A DNA stretch of 64,000 nucleotides from Burkholderiales bacterium. Lineage in GTDB: Bacteria > Pseudomonadota > Gammaproteobacteria > Burkholderiales > Burkholderiaceae_C. Position numbers and translations under genes: made by a program. The notes under the pieces were generated by a model. The model was given only the letters and a program-made list of their open reading frames with translations. It was not told where the DNA came from and did no database searches. This document shows positions 31,658-40,534 of the stretch, piece by piece; within the stretch, counting starts at the first letter, position 1, and each line of letters starts with the position of its first letter. The stretch covers positions 186,001 to 250,000 of the forward strand of contig CANJJE010000002.1 of assembly GCA_947474755.1 (NCBI GenBank). The letters run 5' to 3'.

Positions 31658-32053
31658 ATGCTCTTGCAGACCGTCCGATCGAACATCGTCCAATCGATAC
31701 GCGCTTACCGCGTTGAGGATCTGATGCTGGCCGCGCAAAACGCCGACCAGCATTTCCTCTATGCCAACCTGGCGACGGCCCAGTCGAAACAAGAGGTTCT
31801 CGACACCATCGCGGAGGCGTTCATGTTCCCCCTGCATTTCGGCAAGAACCTTGACGCCCTCTACGACTGCATGACCGATCTGGTACACAAGGCGGGTGCA
31901 CAGCCCGGCTTCGTGGTTGTCCTGGAACAGTTGCCCGACAACCCCCGCTTTGATCGCGAGGCGCGCGAGCAGTTGCTCGATGTATTTCGTGATGCGGCAG
32001 ATTTCTGGGCCGAGCGAAAAGTTGCTTTCAGGTGCTTCTATTCTTTTCAGTAG
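31658..32053 (+). CDS. Barstar-family ribonuclease inhibitor
   Basis: A 131-residue barstar homologue. The hallmark region is KQEVLDTIAEAFMFPLHFGKNLDALYDCMTDL split over residues about 48-78, followed by FVVVLEQLPDNPRF and the acidic-rich end. Bacillus barstar has 90 residues; here about 40 extra residues at the N-terminus (LLQTVRSNIVQSIRAYRVEDL) precede the fold. It binds the ribonuclease encoded just upstream and blocks its active site. The start at ATG 31658 has AGGAGG about 10 bases upstream. Confidence 0.93.
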   Translation: MLLQTVRSNIVQSIRAYRVEDLMLAAQNADQHFLYANLATAQSKQEVLDTIAEAFMFPLHFGKNLDALYDCMTDLVHKAGAQPGFVVVLEQLPDNPRFDREAREQLLDVFRDAADFWAERKVAFRCFYSFQ

Positions 32054-32090
32054 CCCGCTCTCAAGAACTCGGTTCTTGGGAGCGGGCTAC
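32050..32090. repeat. Long near-perfect inverted repeat at the barstar stop codon
   Basis: GTAGCCCGCTCTCAAGAAC and GTTCTTGGGAGCGGGCTAC form a 19-base stem with one G-U pair around a TCG loop. It begins at the last base before the barstar stop codon. No T-run follows in either direction. The remaining 32091-32298 stretch has no convincing gene; a 35-codon minus-strand frame (32061-32168) with a hydrophobic start ends inside the repeat but lacks a ribosome binding site. Confidence 0.7.
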
Positions 32091-32298
32091 CGAAACGACC
32101 GGCCCCTGCGAAAAACCCGCCAAGCCCGCCGCAAAAAGTACGGCCAATGCCACCTTCGGCATGAACATGCCGCTGATGAGCAGCGCGTTCGATACCTCGA
32201 TGTGGCTGAACGCAGCGTGATGCATTTCCGCTAGTCCCGTGATCGCGGTGGCTGGTGTGATCTGAAACAGCAAGGCGGTCGGAAGGCCGCCTTTTCCA

Positions 32299-33060
32299 TC
32301 ATGGACCGAGTGCGCTCGCCAAGGCAAGGTACTCGGTCACCGGCACTTCCTCGGCTCGGCGCTGCAGGTCGAACATGCCGCTGTAGTGCCGTTCTTCGAG
32401 CCAGCGACCCAGAGTGTTGCGCAGGACCTTGCGCCGCTGCGAGAAGGCCACCGTGACCAGTTCGCCCAGCAGGGCGGCGTCGATGTCGGTACGCGCCGAC
32501 AGTGGAATCATGCGCACGATCGCTGACCGCACCTGAGGTGGCGGGTCGAACGACTCGGGCTCGATGTCGAGCACCGAGGTGATGTCGTAGCGCCATTGCA
32601 GCATCACCGACAGCCTGCCATAGGTCTTGCTGCCTGGCGTGGCGGCCATGCGCTCGACGACTTCCTTTTGCAGCATGAAGTGCTGATCGATCACCCGTGA
32701 GGCTGTGGGCAGGAGGTGAAACAGGATGGGCGTCGATATGTTGTAGGGGAGATTGCCCACGACCCGAAGAGGCTGGCCTGCGGCCGTCGCCAGCGCATCG
32801 AAATCCACGTTCAACACATCGGCCTCGATCACCGTCAATTCAGGCCGGCGACGAAGGCGCGCGGCCAGATCGCGATCGAGCTCGATGACCGTGAGCCGCG
32901 GGCACCGCTCGAGCAGAGGAAAGGTCATCGCGCCCAGACCAGGACCGATCTCCACCATCGCGTCGTGTGCGCACGGGGCGATTGCATCGATGATGGCGTC
33001 GATCGCGAATCGGTCGTGCAGGAAGTGCTGCCCGAAGCGCTTGCGCGCGATGTGTGCCAT
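32299..33060 (-). CDS. rsmA: 16S rRNA (adenine1518/1519-N6,N6)-dimethyltransferase
   Basis: A 253-residue KsgA methyltransferase that dimethylates two adjacent adenosines near the 3' end of 16S r[17 protein letters not shown] at the N-terminus, motif [29 protein letters not shown], and the catalytic [13 protein letters not shown] are typical. ATG 33060 is used; a TTG codon just upstream could add one residue. surA ends 63 bases earlier on the same strand, so lptD-surA-rsmA form an operon. Confidence 0.97.
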   Translation of the reverse strand: MAHIARKRFGQHFLHDRFAIDAIIDAIAPCAHDAMVEIGPGLGAMTFPLLERCPRLTVIELDRDLAARLRRRPELTVIEADVLNVDFDALATAAGQPLRVVGNLPYNISTPILFHLLPTASRVIDQHFMLQKEVVERMAATPGSKTYGRLSVMLQWRYDITSVLDIEPESFDPPPQVRSAIVRMIPLSARTDIDAALLGELVTVAFSQRRKVLRNTLGRWLEERHYSGMFDLQRRAEEVPVTEYLALASALGP

Positions 33061-33123
33061 CAACGTCGGTAGCGGGGGCCGCCCCTCTTCAAATCGATAG
33101 AGTGCGGCGTACGCAGCGCGCCA

Positions 33124-34467
33124 TCACAGCGGCGGCTCGCGCATCTCGATATACACGCGCTGGCGCAACTCGCGGTTCCACTCGGCATAGGCTTCCTCGT
33201 ATTTCTTCTCGCGCAGCATGTTGCGTGCTTGCTCGCGCTCCTGCCTGGCGTCGAGTGAGGCCTGACGCCGCTCGAGAACCTGGATCAGGTGAATGCCGAA
33301 ACGCGAAATCACCGGGTCTGACACCTCGCCGAGCGGTAGGGCCTTCATGGCGTCATCGAACTCTGGCACGAAGGTGCCCGGCATGGTCCAGCCAAGATCG
33401 CCGCCCTGTGCGGCGCTGCCATCCTCCGAACGATCCTTGGCTATGGCCTCGAAAGTCGCTGCGCCCGACAAGATCTGCGCCTTGAACTCGGCCATCTGCC
33501 GGATGACGGCCGCCTGATCGAGCTGTGCGTTGGGGCGAATCAGGATGTGGCGAGCGTGGGTTTCGGTCACCGAGAAGGCCTGACCGTCCTGTCGCTCGAC
33601 AACCTTCAGCAGATGGAAGCCCGCACCCGTGCGCAACACCGTGGGGGCGATCTGACCAGAAGCGATACCGCGCACATGCGCGATGAATGCATCTGGCAGG
33701 CGGTCGACCGGGCGCATGCCCAGCTCGCCACCGCTGGCCTTGTCACGTTCATCGGCCACCACATCGCGGGCAACAGCCTCGAACGCTTCGCCCCCGCGAA
33801 TACGAACGAGGGCTGCTTCAGCACGTCCCTTCAGCCGCGCGACTTCCGCGTCGGGGGCGTTTTCGGGCACCGGGATCAGGATCTGGGCGAGGTTGACGGA
33901 CGGGGTGGCTGCATTGTCGGCGCGTTGCTTGGCCAGCAAGGCCTCGACATCGGCATCGGTGATGCGAATGCGGGACTGCACCTCGCGCTCGCGCACCCGC
34001 TCGAGCAGCAATTGCTCGCGGACATTCTTTCGGAAGCGCGCGAAGTCGATGCCTTCCTTGGCCAGTTGTTCACGCATCTGCGCGATGGTGACCTTGTTCT
34101 GTGCCGCGACGTTGGCGACGGCACGATCGAGTTCCGCTTCGTCGATGCGCGGCCCGCTCTCGCGGGCATACGCCAGTTGCGCACGTTCGTCGATCAGGCC
34201 ATCCAGGATCTGCTTGCGCAGCGCGCTGTCAGGCGGCAGGCGTTGTCCGGCACGCACCGCGTTCTCGCGCACTCGAACCAGGCGCTGCTCTATCTCGATG
34301 GCCGTCACCAGTTCCTGGTTCACCACGGCCACGATGAAATCACCCGGCTGAATGACTTCCTGAGCCTGACGATCGGACTGTGCCCAGGCCTGGGGAGACA
34401 CCATGGCACAGGTCATCAGACCTGCGGTCAGCCATCCAGCCATGATCGATTTCAACGGTTCACTCAT
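33124..34467 (-). CDS. surA: Periplasmic chaperone / peptidyl-prolyl isomerase SurA
   Basis: A 447-residue chaperone for outer-membrane proteins, including LptD. The signal peptide is SEPLKSIMAGWLTAGLMTC... ending near PQAWAQ. The N-terminal chaperone domain starts FIVAVVNQELVTAIEIEQRL. Two parvulin repeats are visible: VNLAQILIPVPENAPD with GGELGMRPVDRLPDAF, and ARHILIRPNAQLDQ with QGGDLGWTMPGTFVPEF. ATG 34467 overlaps the lptD end by 8 bases. Confidence 0.96.
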   Translation of the reverse strand: MSEPLKSIMAGWLTAGLMTCAMVSPQAWAQSDRQAQEVIQPGDFIVAVVNQELVTAIEIEQRLVRVRENAVRAGQRLPPDSALRKQILDGLIDERAQLAYARESGPRIDEAELDRAVANVAAQNKVTIAQMREQLAKEGIDFARFRKNVREQLLLERVREREVQSRIRITDADVEALLAKQRADNAATPSVNLAQILIPVPENAPDAEVARLKGRAEAALVRIRGGEAFEAVARDVVADERDKASGGELGMRPVDRLPDAFIAHVRGIASGQIAPTVLRTGAGFHLLKVVERQDGQAFSVTETHARHILIRPNAQLDQAAVIRQMAEFKAQILSGAATFEAIAKDRSEDGSAAQGGDLGWTMPGTFVPEFDDAMKALPLGEVSDPVISRFGIHLIQVLERRQASLDARQEREQARNMLREKKYEEAYAEWNRELRQRVYIEMREPPL

Positions 34468-37126
34468 ACAGAAGATTGGAGGACTGCGTGGCCTGCGGCC
34501 CGTCGCGCAAAAGGCGATACCCGGGAACATTGTCCTTCAGCACCTGGAGCGGGTTCGATCCGAGGCGAGATAGACCGACGAATTCGATTTGAAACAGCAG
34601 TCGGGTGGTCGCTTTGCTGCTCCCGGTGGACAGCCGCTCGGCCACCACGCGGGCAATCCAGCAACCCGCGTCGTACTCGAAGCCCATGATGCCATCGACG
34701 AGTCGGCTATCCCGGGTGCTGTAGTTGATGCGTCCGACGGTGTAAAGCGATCCGGTGCAGGTGCCGAGGTTGCCGCGGCCGTCATCAGCCTGGCCGGATA
34801 GGTCGGGCGTGCGGCCATAGATCGGCCATTGCCAGCCGGTCTCGATCTGCTGACTGGCGCCGCGGACTTGCCGGTAGATCAGGCTCACGGTGCGGAACGG
34901 CGAGGGCGAATAGGTGATGCCGGAGGTCGAAGTGATCAAGGCATTGATCTGCGGGTTGTACTGCAGCGTGCTGCCCAGGGACCAATTTGGAATCACGCTG
35001 GTCGACCCCAGCAGCAGCAGGTCGGACACGCGCCGCGTCAGCGGCGTGCCGAGCGGCGTGATTCGCTGGTCGCTCAACAGGTAGCGCTGCACAGCGCCCA
35101 GGCGCATGACCTCCGCACCATTTTGCGGGTTGATGAGGCGGGTATTCACGCCGGCGATCACCTGGTTGGAATCCGACACCCGGTCAATGCCTGAAAACGC
35201 GTTTTCGCTGAATGCGGTCTCGAAGTTCAGGTCGCGCGCAGCTGAGTCGAAGATGGGGAATTTGCCCTGCTTGCGATACGGTGTGTGCACGTAGAGCACA
35301 CGAGGCTCCAGTGTCTGCAGCAGATCGGTGCCGAACCAGTTGGTGTCGCGCTCCAGCGCCCAGGCGCTGTCCAGGCTGACGGTGGGGATCACCCGCGAAG
35401 TCTGTTTGTTGCCCCCCGTCAGAACAGCGCGACTGAGCGAATATGCCGCAGCGTTCAACGCCAGCTTCGGGGTCAGCGTCCAGCCCGGCGTGGTGACCCA
35501 TGGGTAGCTGATCGATGTCAGCGCATGCAGCCGATCGCCATCCAGCCGGCGCGCTTCGATGGTGGATGCCGGATTGGTGAATCGGTTGAATTCGCCCTGG
35601 AAACTGACATCGAATCCATTACCGACCGTCTGCAACGTGCTCGCGCCGATCTGCGGCAGACGCTGGTACGGCGTGATGATCTTTGCATCAGGGTCCTGCA
35701 ACACCTGCCAGCGCTGCACTCGCGCGTAGGTAGTCCAGTCGCCCAGCTCATGCGAAGCCCGGATGTCCGACAACAGCAGACGTGGCGTGAACGTGCCAGG
35801 CTCGCGCTGGAAGTCCTTCCAGTAGTTGTCGTCGGAGACGCGCTTGATGCTGATCGACAGCGTCGTGTCCTGAGAAAAGTCCGCCTCATGCACCGCGCTG
35901 AGCAAATAGCGCGAGCGGTTCGCGACGTTGTCGTCGGGCAGGAAGTTGAAGTTGAACTGCCCGCTGTATGTGGGTTCGAGATAGCGAAACTCGCTGTCCA
36001 GGCCGACGCCGCGGCGCAGACTCGCCGACGGCGTCAAGGTAGCGTCGCGGTTTGGCGCGATGTTCCAGTACCAGGGCGCCTCGACACGAACGCCTGCATT
36101 GCTGTCGATCGCCACGCTCGGCGGCAGCCAGCCGGACTTTCGCTCGTTGGTGAGCGGGAAGCTGAGCTCCGGCGCCCACAGAATGGGCACGCCCAGAAAG
36201 CGCAGCACCGCACCCTGGGCGACACCTGTGTTGGTGTCGAAGTCGGTGTCGATCTGGTCGCTGCTGAGCAGCCACGCCGGGTCACCGCTGCCGTCGGCCG
36301 GGCAACTGCTGTAGGTGGCATTGGTGGCCACCGAGTGCTGCGGGCCGAGAAAGTCGATGCGCTCCGCGGTGCCGCCCGCCTGGGTGCGCCCGAAAAAGTA
36401 AGTTGGGTTGAGGAAGTAGCCCTCGAAACGCTGCGTCTTCAGTTGCAGTTCGGCCCCGCTGTAGCGGTTCCTGTCCTGCGTGATCGTCACGTTGCCGCGC
36501 GCTACGGCCAGATCCTCTGCCTGGTCGTAGGTCAATCGATCCGTGTTGATTGCCAGATTGCCGCGCCGCAGTCGGGCATCACCATCGACGACGGCATCGA
36601 GGTCGGGACGCCCGCGCAAGGACTGCCCCTGCACAGCAATGGGCAGCAACTTGGCCGCCTCGCCCGTCGGTGGCGGTTGCAGGATGCGCGAGAGCTTCAG
36701 CGCAATGCCGGACTCGGTCAGGGCGATCGGCGCCGGTGCAGCCGTCGCTGCGGGCAGGACCCCGCCAGCGCTCGGCTTGACGGCTGGTGCTGCGCCGCGC
36801 AATGGCGTGCCCCACTGCGGCACCGGCGCAGTGCTAGGTGGATCGGTCGCGGCGGCGCTCGGTGAACGGGTCGGCGTGGCCGTCGGCGCGGGTGTCGAGC
36901 CGATCGGCGGGCGGCCCCACTGTGCACCCGCCTGGCTCATGGCGGTGACGAGCACGGTGGTCCACAGCATGCGAGGGTACGCACGGCAACGGCCGAGGAC
37001 GACAGCCAGGCCGCCGGAACGGGATGAACAGGCAGGTGAGCGAAGCAACAAGGAAGGCGACGGGCAGACGGGGGAGGTAGCGTGCGCCACGAGCGCGAGC
37101 AGCGGTTTGTAAAATCGATTATCCAT
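34460..37126 (-). CDS. lptD: LPS-assembly outer-membrane protein LptD
   Basis: A large outer-membrane barrel protein that inserts LPS with LptE. The N-terminal OstA part includes DGDARLRRGNLAINTDRLTYDQ and GNVTITQDRNRYSGAELQLK, then THP-like cysteine TYSSCPADGSGD and the C-terminal cysteine in VDGIMGFEYDAGCWIARVVAE, fitting the LptD disulfides. The barrel occupies the last 600 residues. The start is uncertain: ATG 37126 gives 888 residues, but the only clear secretion signal, MLWTTVLVTAMSQAGAQ, begins at ATG 36970. A start there would give 836 residues. A Thr/Ala/Pro-rich linker follows the signal. Confidence 0.93.
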   Translation of the reverse strand: MDNRFYKPLLALVAHATSPVCPSPSLLLRSPACSSRSGGLAVVLGRCRAYPRMLWTTVLVTAMSQAGAQWGRPPIGSTPAPTATPTRSPSAAATDPPSTAPVPQWGTPLRGAAPAVKPSAGGVLPAATAAPAPIALTESGIALKLSRILQPPPTGEAAKLLPIAVQGQSLRGRPDLDAVVDGDARLRRGNLAINTDRLTYDQAEDLAVARGNVTITQDRNRYSGAELQLKTQRFEGYFLNPTYFFGRTQAGGTAERIDFLGPQHSVATNATYSSCPADGSGDPAWLLSSDQIDTDFDTNTGVAQGAVLRFLGVPILWAPELSFPLTNERKSGWLPPSVAIDSNAGVRVEAPWYWNIAPNRDATLTPSASLRRGVGLDSEFRYLEPTYSGQFNFNFLPDDNVANRSRYLLSAVHEADFSQDTTLSISIKRVSDDNYWKDFQREPGTFTPRLLLSDIRASHELGDWTTYARVQRWQVLQDPDAKIITPYQRLPQIGASTLQTVGNGFDVSFQGEFNRFTNPASTIEARRLDGDRLHALTSISYPWVTTPGWTLTPKLALNAAAYSLSRAVLTGGNKQTSRVIPTVSLDSAWALERDTNWFGTDLLQTLEPRVLYVHTPYRKQGKFPIFDSAARDLNFETAFSENAFSGIDRVSDSNQVIAGVNTRLINPQNGAEVMRLGAVQRYLLSDQRITPLGTPLTRRVSDLLLLGSTSVIPNWSLGSTLQYNPQINALITSTSGITYSPSPFRTVSLIYRQVRGASQQIETGWQWPIYGRTPDLSGQADDGRGNLGTCTGSLYTVGRINYSTRDSRLVDGIMGFEYDAGCWIARVVAERLSTGSSKATTRLLFQIEFVGLSRLGSNPLQVLKDNVPGYRLLRDGPQATQSSNLLYE

Positions 37127-37182
37127 GAGGGGGGGTTCGCGCAAACCCGCAAGCCACCCGAGTCCACAGGCACCGCCACACG

Positions 37183-38259
37183 ATGAACACCCTCAGCGAC
37201 AAGCGCCCCCTCGCCGTGACCTGGCCCGATGAGCGTCGGCGCGTGACGTTCGACGCCTGGCTGGGTGCGCTTGCGCCGGCGCACGGCCTGCGGCCGGAGA
37301 CTTTACGCCCGGCGTCCAGTGACGCCAGCTTCCGCCGATACCTGCGGGTCGACAGCGAGCGCACCAGTTACATCGTGATGGACGCACCTCCCGAGCACGA
37401 GGACGTGAGACCCTTCGTCCACGTCGCCGGGCTGATCGATGCAGCCGATTTGCGCGCACCGCGGGTGCTCGCGCAAGACGCGACGAATGGTTTTCTGCTG
37501 CTGACGGACCTGGGTTCGCGGCTCTACCTGGCCGAGTTGCAGGCCGCCGTGGCCGCGGCTGACACCTCGAGCGTGGATCGTCTGATGCGCGCAGCGTTGT
37601 CGACACTGGTCGACTGGCAGCAACGCATCGACGCGCGCTCCCTGCCCCCCTACGACGACACACTGCTTCGCCGTGAACTGGCACTGTTCCCCGACTGGTG
37701 CGTGCAGCGTGAGTTCGACGTCCGCTGGAACAGCGAACAGCAAGCCACCTGGGCAAGCACCTGCGACCTGCTGGTGGCAAGCGCCCTGGCGCAGCCCGTG
37801 GTCGCGGTGCACCGTGACTACATGCCGCGCAACCTGATGGTCTGCGAGGGTGCGCCGGGCGGGCCTGGCATCCTCGACTTCCAGGACGCGGTGCGCGGGC
37901 CGATCAGCTACGACGTGGCCTCGATGCTGCGCGACGCCTTCATCAGCTGGGATGAGGAACAGGAGCTCGACTTCGCGATCCGTTACTGGCAGCAGGCGCG
38001 CAAGGTGGGCCTGCCGGTGCCTGCCGATTTCGGGGAGTTCTGGAAGCCGCTGGAATGGATGGGCCTGCAACGCCACCTGAAGGTGCTGGGCATCTTCTGC
38101 CGACTCAAGCACCGCGATGGCAAGCCCGCCTACAGCGCCGATCTGCCGCGCTTCTTTGCGTATGCCCACAAGGTGGCGACCCGATACGAAGGCCTGGGTC
38201 CGCTGGCAAGGCTGATCGAACCCCTGATGGGTGCCACACGCGTCGACGCTTTCTATTGA
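37183..38259 (+). CDS. amgK: N-acetylmuramate/N-acetylglucosamine 1-kinase-like aminoglycoside phosphotransferase
   Basis: A 358-residue kinase of the aminoglycoside phosphotransferase fold. The catalytic loop is VVAVHRDYMPRNLMVC and the metal Asp is in GILDFQDAVRGPISYDVASML; N-terminal ASSDASFRRYLRV and YIVMDAPPEHED are typical of AmgK in the peptidoglycan-recycling bypass of fosfomycin-sensitive synthesis. It is divergent from lptD, as in many relatives. The usual partner murU (a nucleotidyltransferase) is missing downstream; a fatty-acid hydroxylase-family gene takes its place. Confidence 0.9.
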   Translation: MNTLSDKRPLAVTWPDERRRVTFDAWLGALAPAHGLRPETLRPASSDASFRRYLRVDSERTSYIVMDAPPEHEDVRPFVHVAGLIDAADLRAPRVLAQDATNGFLLLTDLGSRLYLAELQAAVAAADTSSVDRLMRAALSTLVDWQQRIDARSLPPYDDTLLRRELALFPDWCVQREFDVRWNSEQQATWASTCDLLVASALAQPVVAVHRDYMPRNLMVCEGAPGGPGILDFQDAVRGPISYDVASMLRDAFISWDEEQELDFAIRYWQQARKVGLPVPADFGEFWKPLEWMGLQRHLKVLGIFCRLKHRDGKPAYSADLPRFFAYAHKVATRYEGLGPLARLIEPLMGATRVDAFY

Positions 38260-39005
38260 TGAGCGAGCTGCACACCCCGACACTGACGCTGCTGCTCACC
38301 GTGGCGGTGGCGCTGGGCCTGATGGTTCTGGAGCGGCTGCGGCCGAACCGGGCCTACGCCACCGATGGCGCGTGGCTGCTGCGCGTCGCGTCGCTCGGCG
38401 GCATCGGCATCGGTCTGACGCTGCTGCTCGGCGCCGTGATTGACAGGCTGGTGGGCGCGCCCGGTCTGCTGCAACGCGACAGCGCACTGACCGCGTTGCC
38501 CGCGTGGCTGCAGGGTTTCGTCGGCTACCTGTGCGTGACCTTCTTCGTCTACTGGTGGCACCGCTGGCGTCATCACAGCGACCTTCTGTGGCGGATGTTT
38601 CACCAGATACACCACAGCACGCACAGGCTGGAAGCGGCGACCGCGTTCTATGCGCATCCGAATGATTTCGCAGGCAATGCGCTGATCGTCAGCGGCGTGT
38701 CTTACGGCCTGCTCGGCTACGGGCTGGATGCGGCGGCGTGGACGGCTTTCTGGGTCGGCGTATTCGACCTTTGGGAGCACACCAACCTGCGCACACCGCG
38801 CTGGCTGGGCTTTGTGGTGGTGCGGCCCGAGATGCACCGAGTGCATCACGAGAAGGACCGTCACCGCAGCAACTACGGCATCCCTGTGTGGGACATGCTG
38901 TTCGGCACCTACGAGAACTCCACACGCGCCGTGGACTGCGGATTCAGCCCGACCCAGGAGCGCAAGGTGCTGCAGATGCTGCGGTTCAAGGATGTCGATG
39001 GCTGA
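38259..39005 (+). CDS. Fatty acid hydroxylase / sterol desaturase family membrane protein
   Basis: A 248-residue integral-membrane di-iron protein. The histidine clusters of the family are present: WHRWRHHSD, HQIHHSTHRLEA, and EMHRVHHEKDRHRSNYG. Several hydrophobic segments are at the N-terminus (LTLLLTVAVALGLMVL; LGGIGIGLTLLLGAVI). The start codon overlaps the amgK stop (TGATG), so expression is coupled. Members include sterol desaturases, carotenoid hydroxylases and lipid hydroxylases; the substrate here is unknown. Convergent with mnmE. Confidence 0.9.
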   Translation: MSELHTPTLTLLLTVAVALGLMVLERLRPNRAYATDGAWLLRVASLGGIGIGLTLLLGAVIDRLVGAPGLLQRDSALTALPAWLQGFVGYLCVTFFVYWWHRWRHHSDLLWRMFHQIHHSTHRLEAATAFYAHPNDFAGNALIVSGVSYGLLGYGLDAAAWTAFWVGVFDLWEHTNLRTPRWLGFVVVRPEMHRVHHEKDRHRSNYGIPVWDMLFGTYENSTRAVDCGFSPTQERKVLQMLRFKDVDG

Positions 39006-39061
39006 TTTCGGACGCCTGTCCAGGCGTCTGCGCAACGGGCTGATCCATCAACAACGGCGTG

Positions 39062-40483
39062 TCATTTCCCGATGCAGAAGCGGCTGAAGATTTCCCCGAG
39101 CAATTCATCTGGTGTCGACTGTCCGACGATCTCGCCGAGCGCTCGTTGCGCGAGCCGCAAGTCCTCGGCGAGCAAGTCGAGCGCGGGTGTCCTGCTGTGC
39201 AGCTTTGCCACCGCGCAATCGACGTGCAGGCGGGTTTGTGCGAGCGCCTGCACATGGCGGGCGCGGGCGGTGTAGACGCCTTCGAGGTGGTCGTGCCAGC
39301 CTGCCATCTGCAACAGGCGCTGGCGCAATGCGTCGAGTCCCTGTCCCGTTGCGGCTGACAGGCACAAGCCTGACGCCCCCCCGGTCGGTGCGGCCGGCCG
39401 CAGATCAGCCTTGTTGTAGACGTCCAGCACGCGCTGTGCATCGATCAGCGGTCGCGGCAAGCGCTCTTGTATGGCCACGTCGCCGGCAACGTGATCCAAG
39501 TCGTCCATCCTTGTGAGGTCATGCAGGAAAACCAGCGCGTCGGCGCCTTCGATCTCGCGCCAGCTGCGCTCGATGCCGATGCGTTCGATCGGGTCGTCGG
39601 TGTCTGCAGGGTCACGCAGGCCGGCCGTGTCGATCACATGGACGGGCACGCCCTCGATCTGGATCGTCTGGCTGACCTTGTCGCGGGTGGTGCCGGCGAT
39701 CGGCGTGACGATGGCGAGTTCGGCGCCCGCCAGCGCGTTCAGCAGCGAGCTCTTGCCCACATTGGGCTGACCGGCGATCACCACAGTGATGCCGTCGCGC
39801 AGCAATGCGCCTTGACGAGTGGTGCTCTCGATGCGGCTCAACCGCTCGGTGATCGCTGCCAGCTGCCCGTTGGCATCGGCCTGCTGCAGGAAGTCGATGT
39901 CCTCTTCGGGAAAGTCCAGGGTCGCCTCGACCAGCATGCGCAGGCGCATCAACTGCTCGTCGAGCGCGCGGATCTCGGCCGAGAAGCTGCCGCTGAGTGA
40001 ACGGGTTGCCGAGCGCGCGGCGGCTTCGGTGCTGGCATCGATCAAGTCGCCGACGGCCTCGGCCTGCGCCAGGTCGAGCTTGTCGTTCAGGTAGGCCCGC
40101 TCGGTGAACTCACCTGGCAGCGCGAGGCGCAGACCCGGCAGCGTGGTGCGCCCGGTATCGGCGTCGACGGCCGTGGCGGCTTCAAGACACCGCGCGAGCA
40201 GCAACTGCAGCACGACCGGTCCGCCATGGGCCTGCAGCTCCAGCACGTCTTCACCGGTGTACGAGTGCGGTGCCGGGAAGTGAATCGCCAGACCGTGGTC
40301 GATCGGTGCGCCGGCCGCGTCGAGAAACGGCACGTAGGCCGCATGCCGGGGCACGAGGGGCCTTGAACACAACGCGGCAATCAGCGCACTCAGTTCGCGG
40401 CCTGAAACCCGCAATATGCCCACGGCCGCCCGTCCGGGCGCCGTGGCGATGGCGACGATCGGGTCATGGTGACGAGGCAGCAT
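39062..40483 (-). CDS. mnmE: tRNA uridine-5-carboxymethylaminomethyl(34) synthesis GTPase
   Basis: A 473-residue GTPase working with MnmG on tRNA wobble uridine. The N-terminal folate-binding domain starts [22 protein letters not shown]. The G domain reads [51 protein letters not shown] and VYNKADL. The C-terminus ends CIGK, the conserved Cys motif. It follows yidC on the same strand by 51 bases, as in many origin regions. Confidence 0.97.
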   Translation of the reverse strand: MLPRHHDPIVAIATAPGRAAVGILRVSGRELSALIAALCSRPLVPRHAAYVPFLDAAGAPIDHGLAIHFPAPHSYTGEDVLELQAHGGPVVLQLLLARCLEAATAVDADTGRTTLPGLRLALPGEFTERAYLNDKLDLAQAEAVGDLIDASTEAAARSATRSLSGSFSAEIRALDEQLMRLRMLVEATLDFPEEDIDFLQQADANGQLAAITERLSRIESTTRQGALLRDGITVVIAGQPNVGKSSLLNALAGAELAIVTPIAGTTRDKVSQTIQIEGVPVHVIDTAGLRDPADTDDPIERIGIERSWREIEGADALVFLHDLTRMDDLDHVAGDVAIQERLPRPLIDAQRVLDVYNKADLRPAAPTGGASGLCLSAATGQGLDALRQRLLQMAGWHDHLEGVYTARARHVQALAQTRLHVDCAVAKLHSRTPALDLLAEDLRLAQRALGEIVGQSTPDELLGEIFSRFCIGK

Positions 40484-40534
40484 GCTGGGCTTTCTCCGTG
40501 ATGCCCTCGTCGCCGGGACCGCGCCTGGCGCGGG

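Noticed and set aside
32061-32168. 35-codon minus-strand frame with a signal-like hydrophobic start between barstar and rsmA
   Set aside because: No ribosome binding site, and it ends inside the inverted repeat; chance frame more likely.
38055-38258. Extended start for the fatty-acid hydroxylase-family gene
   Set aside because: It would overlap amgK by about 200 bases in another frame; the TGATG junction at 38257-38261 is a normal coupled start.
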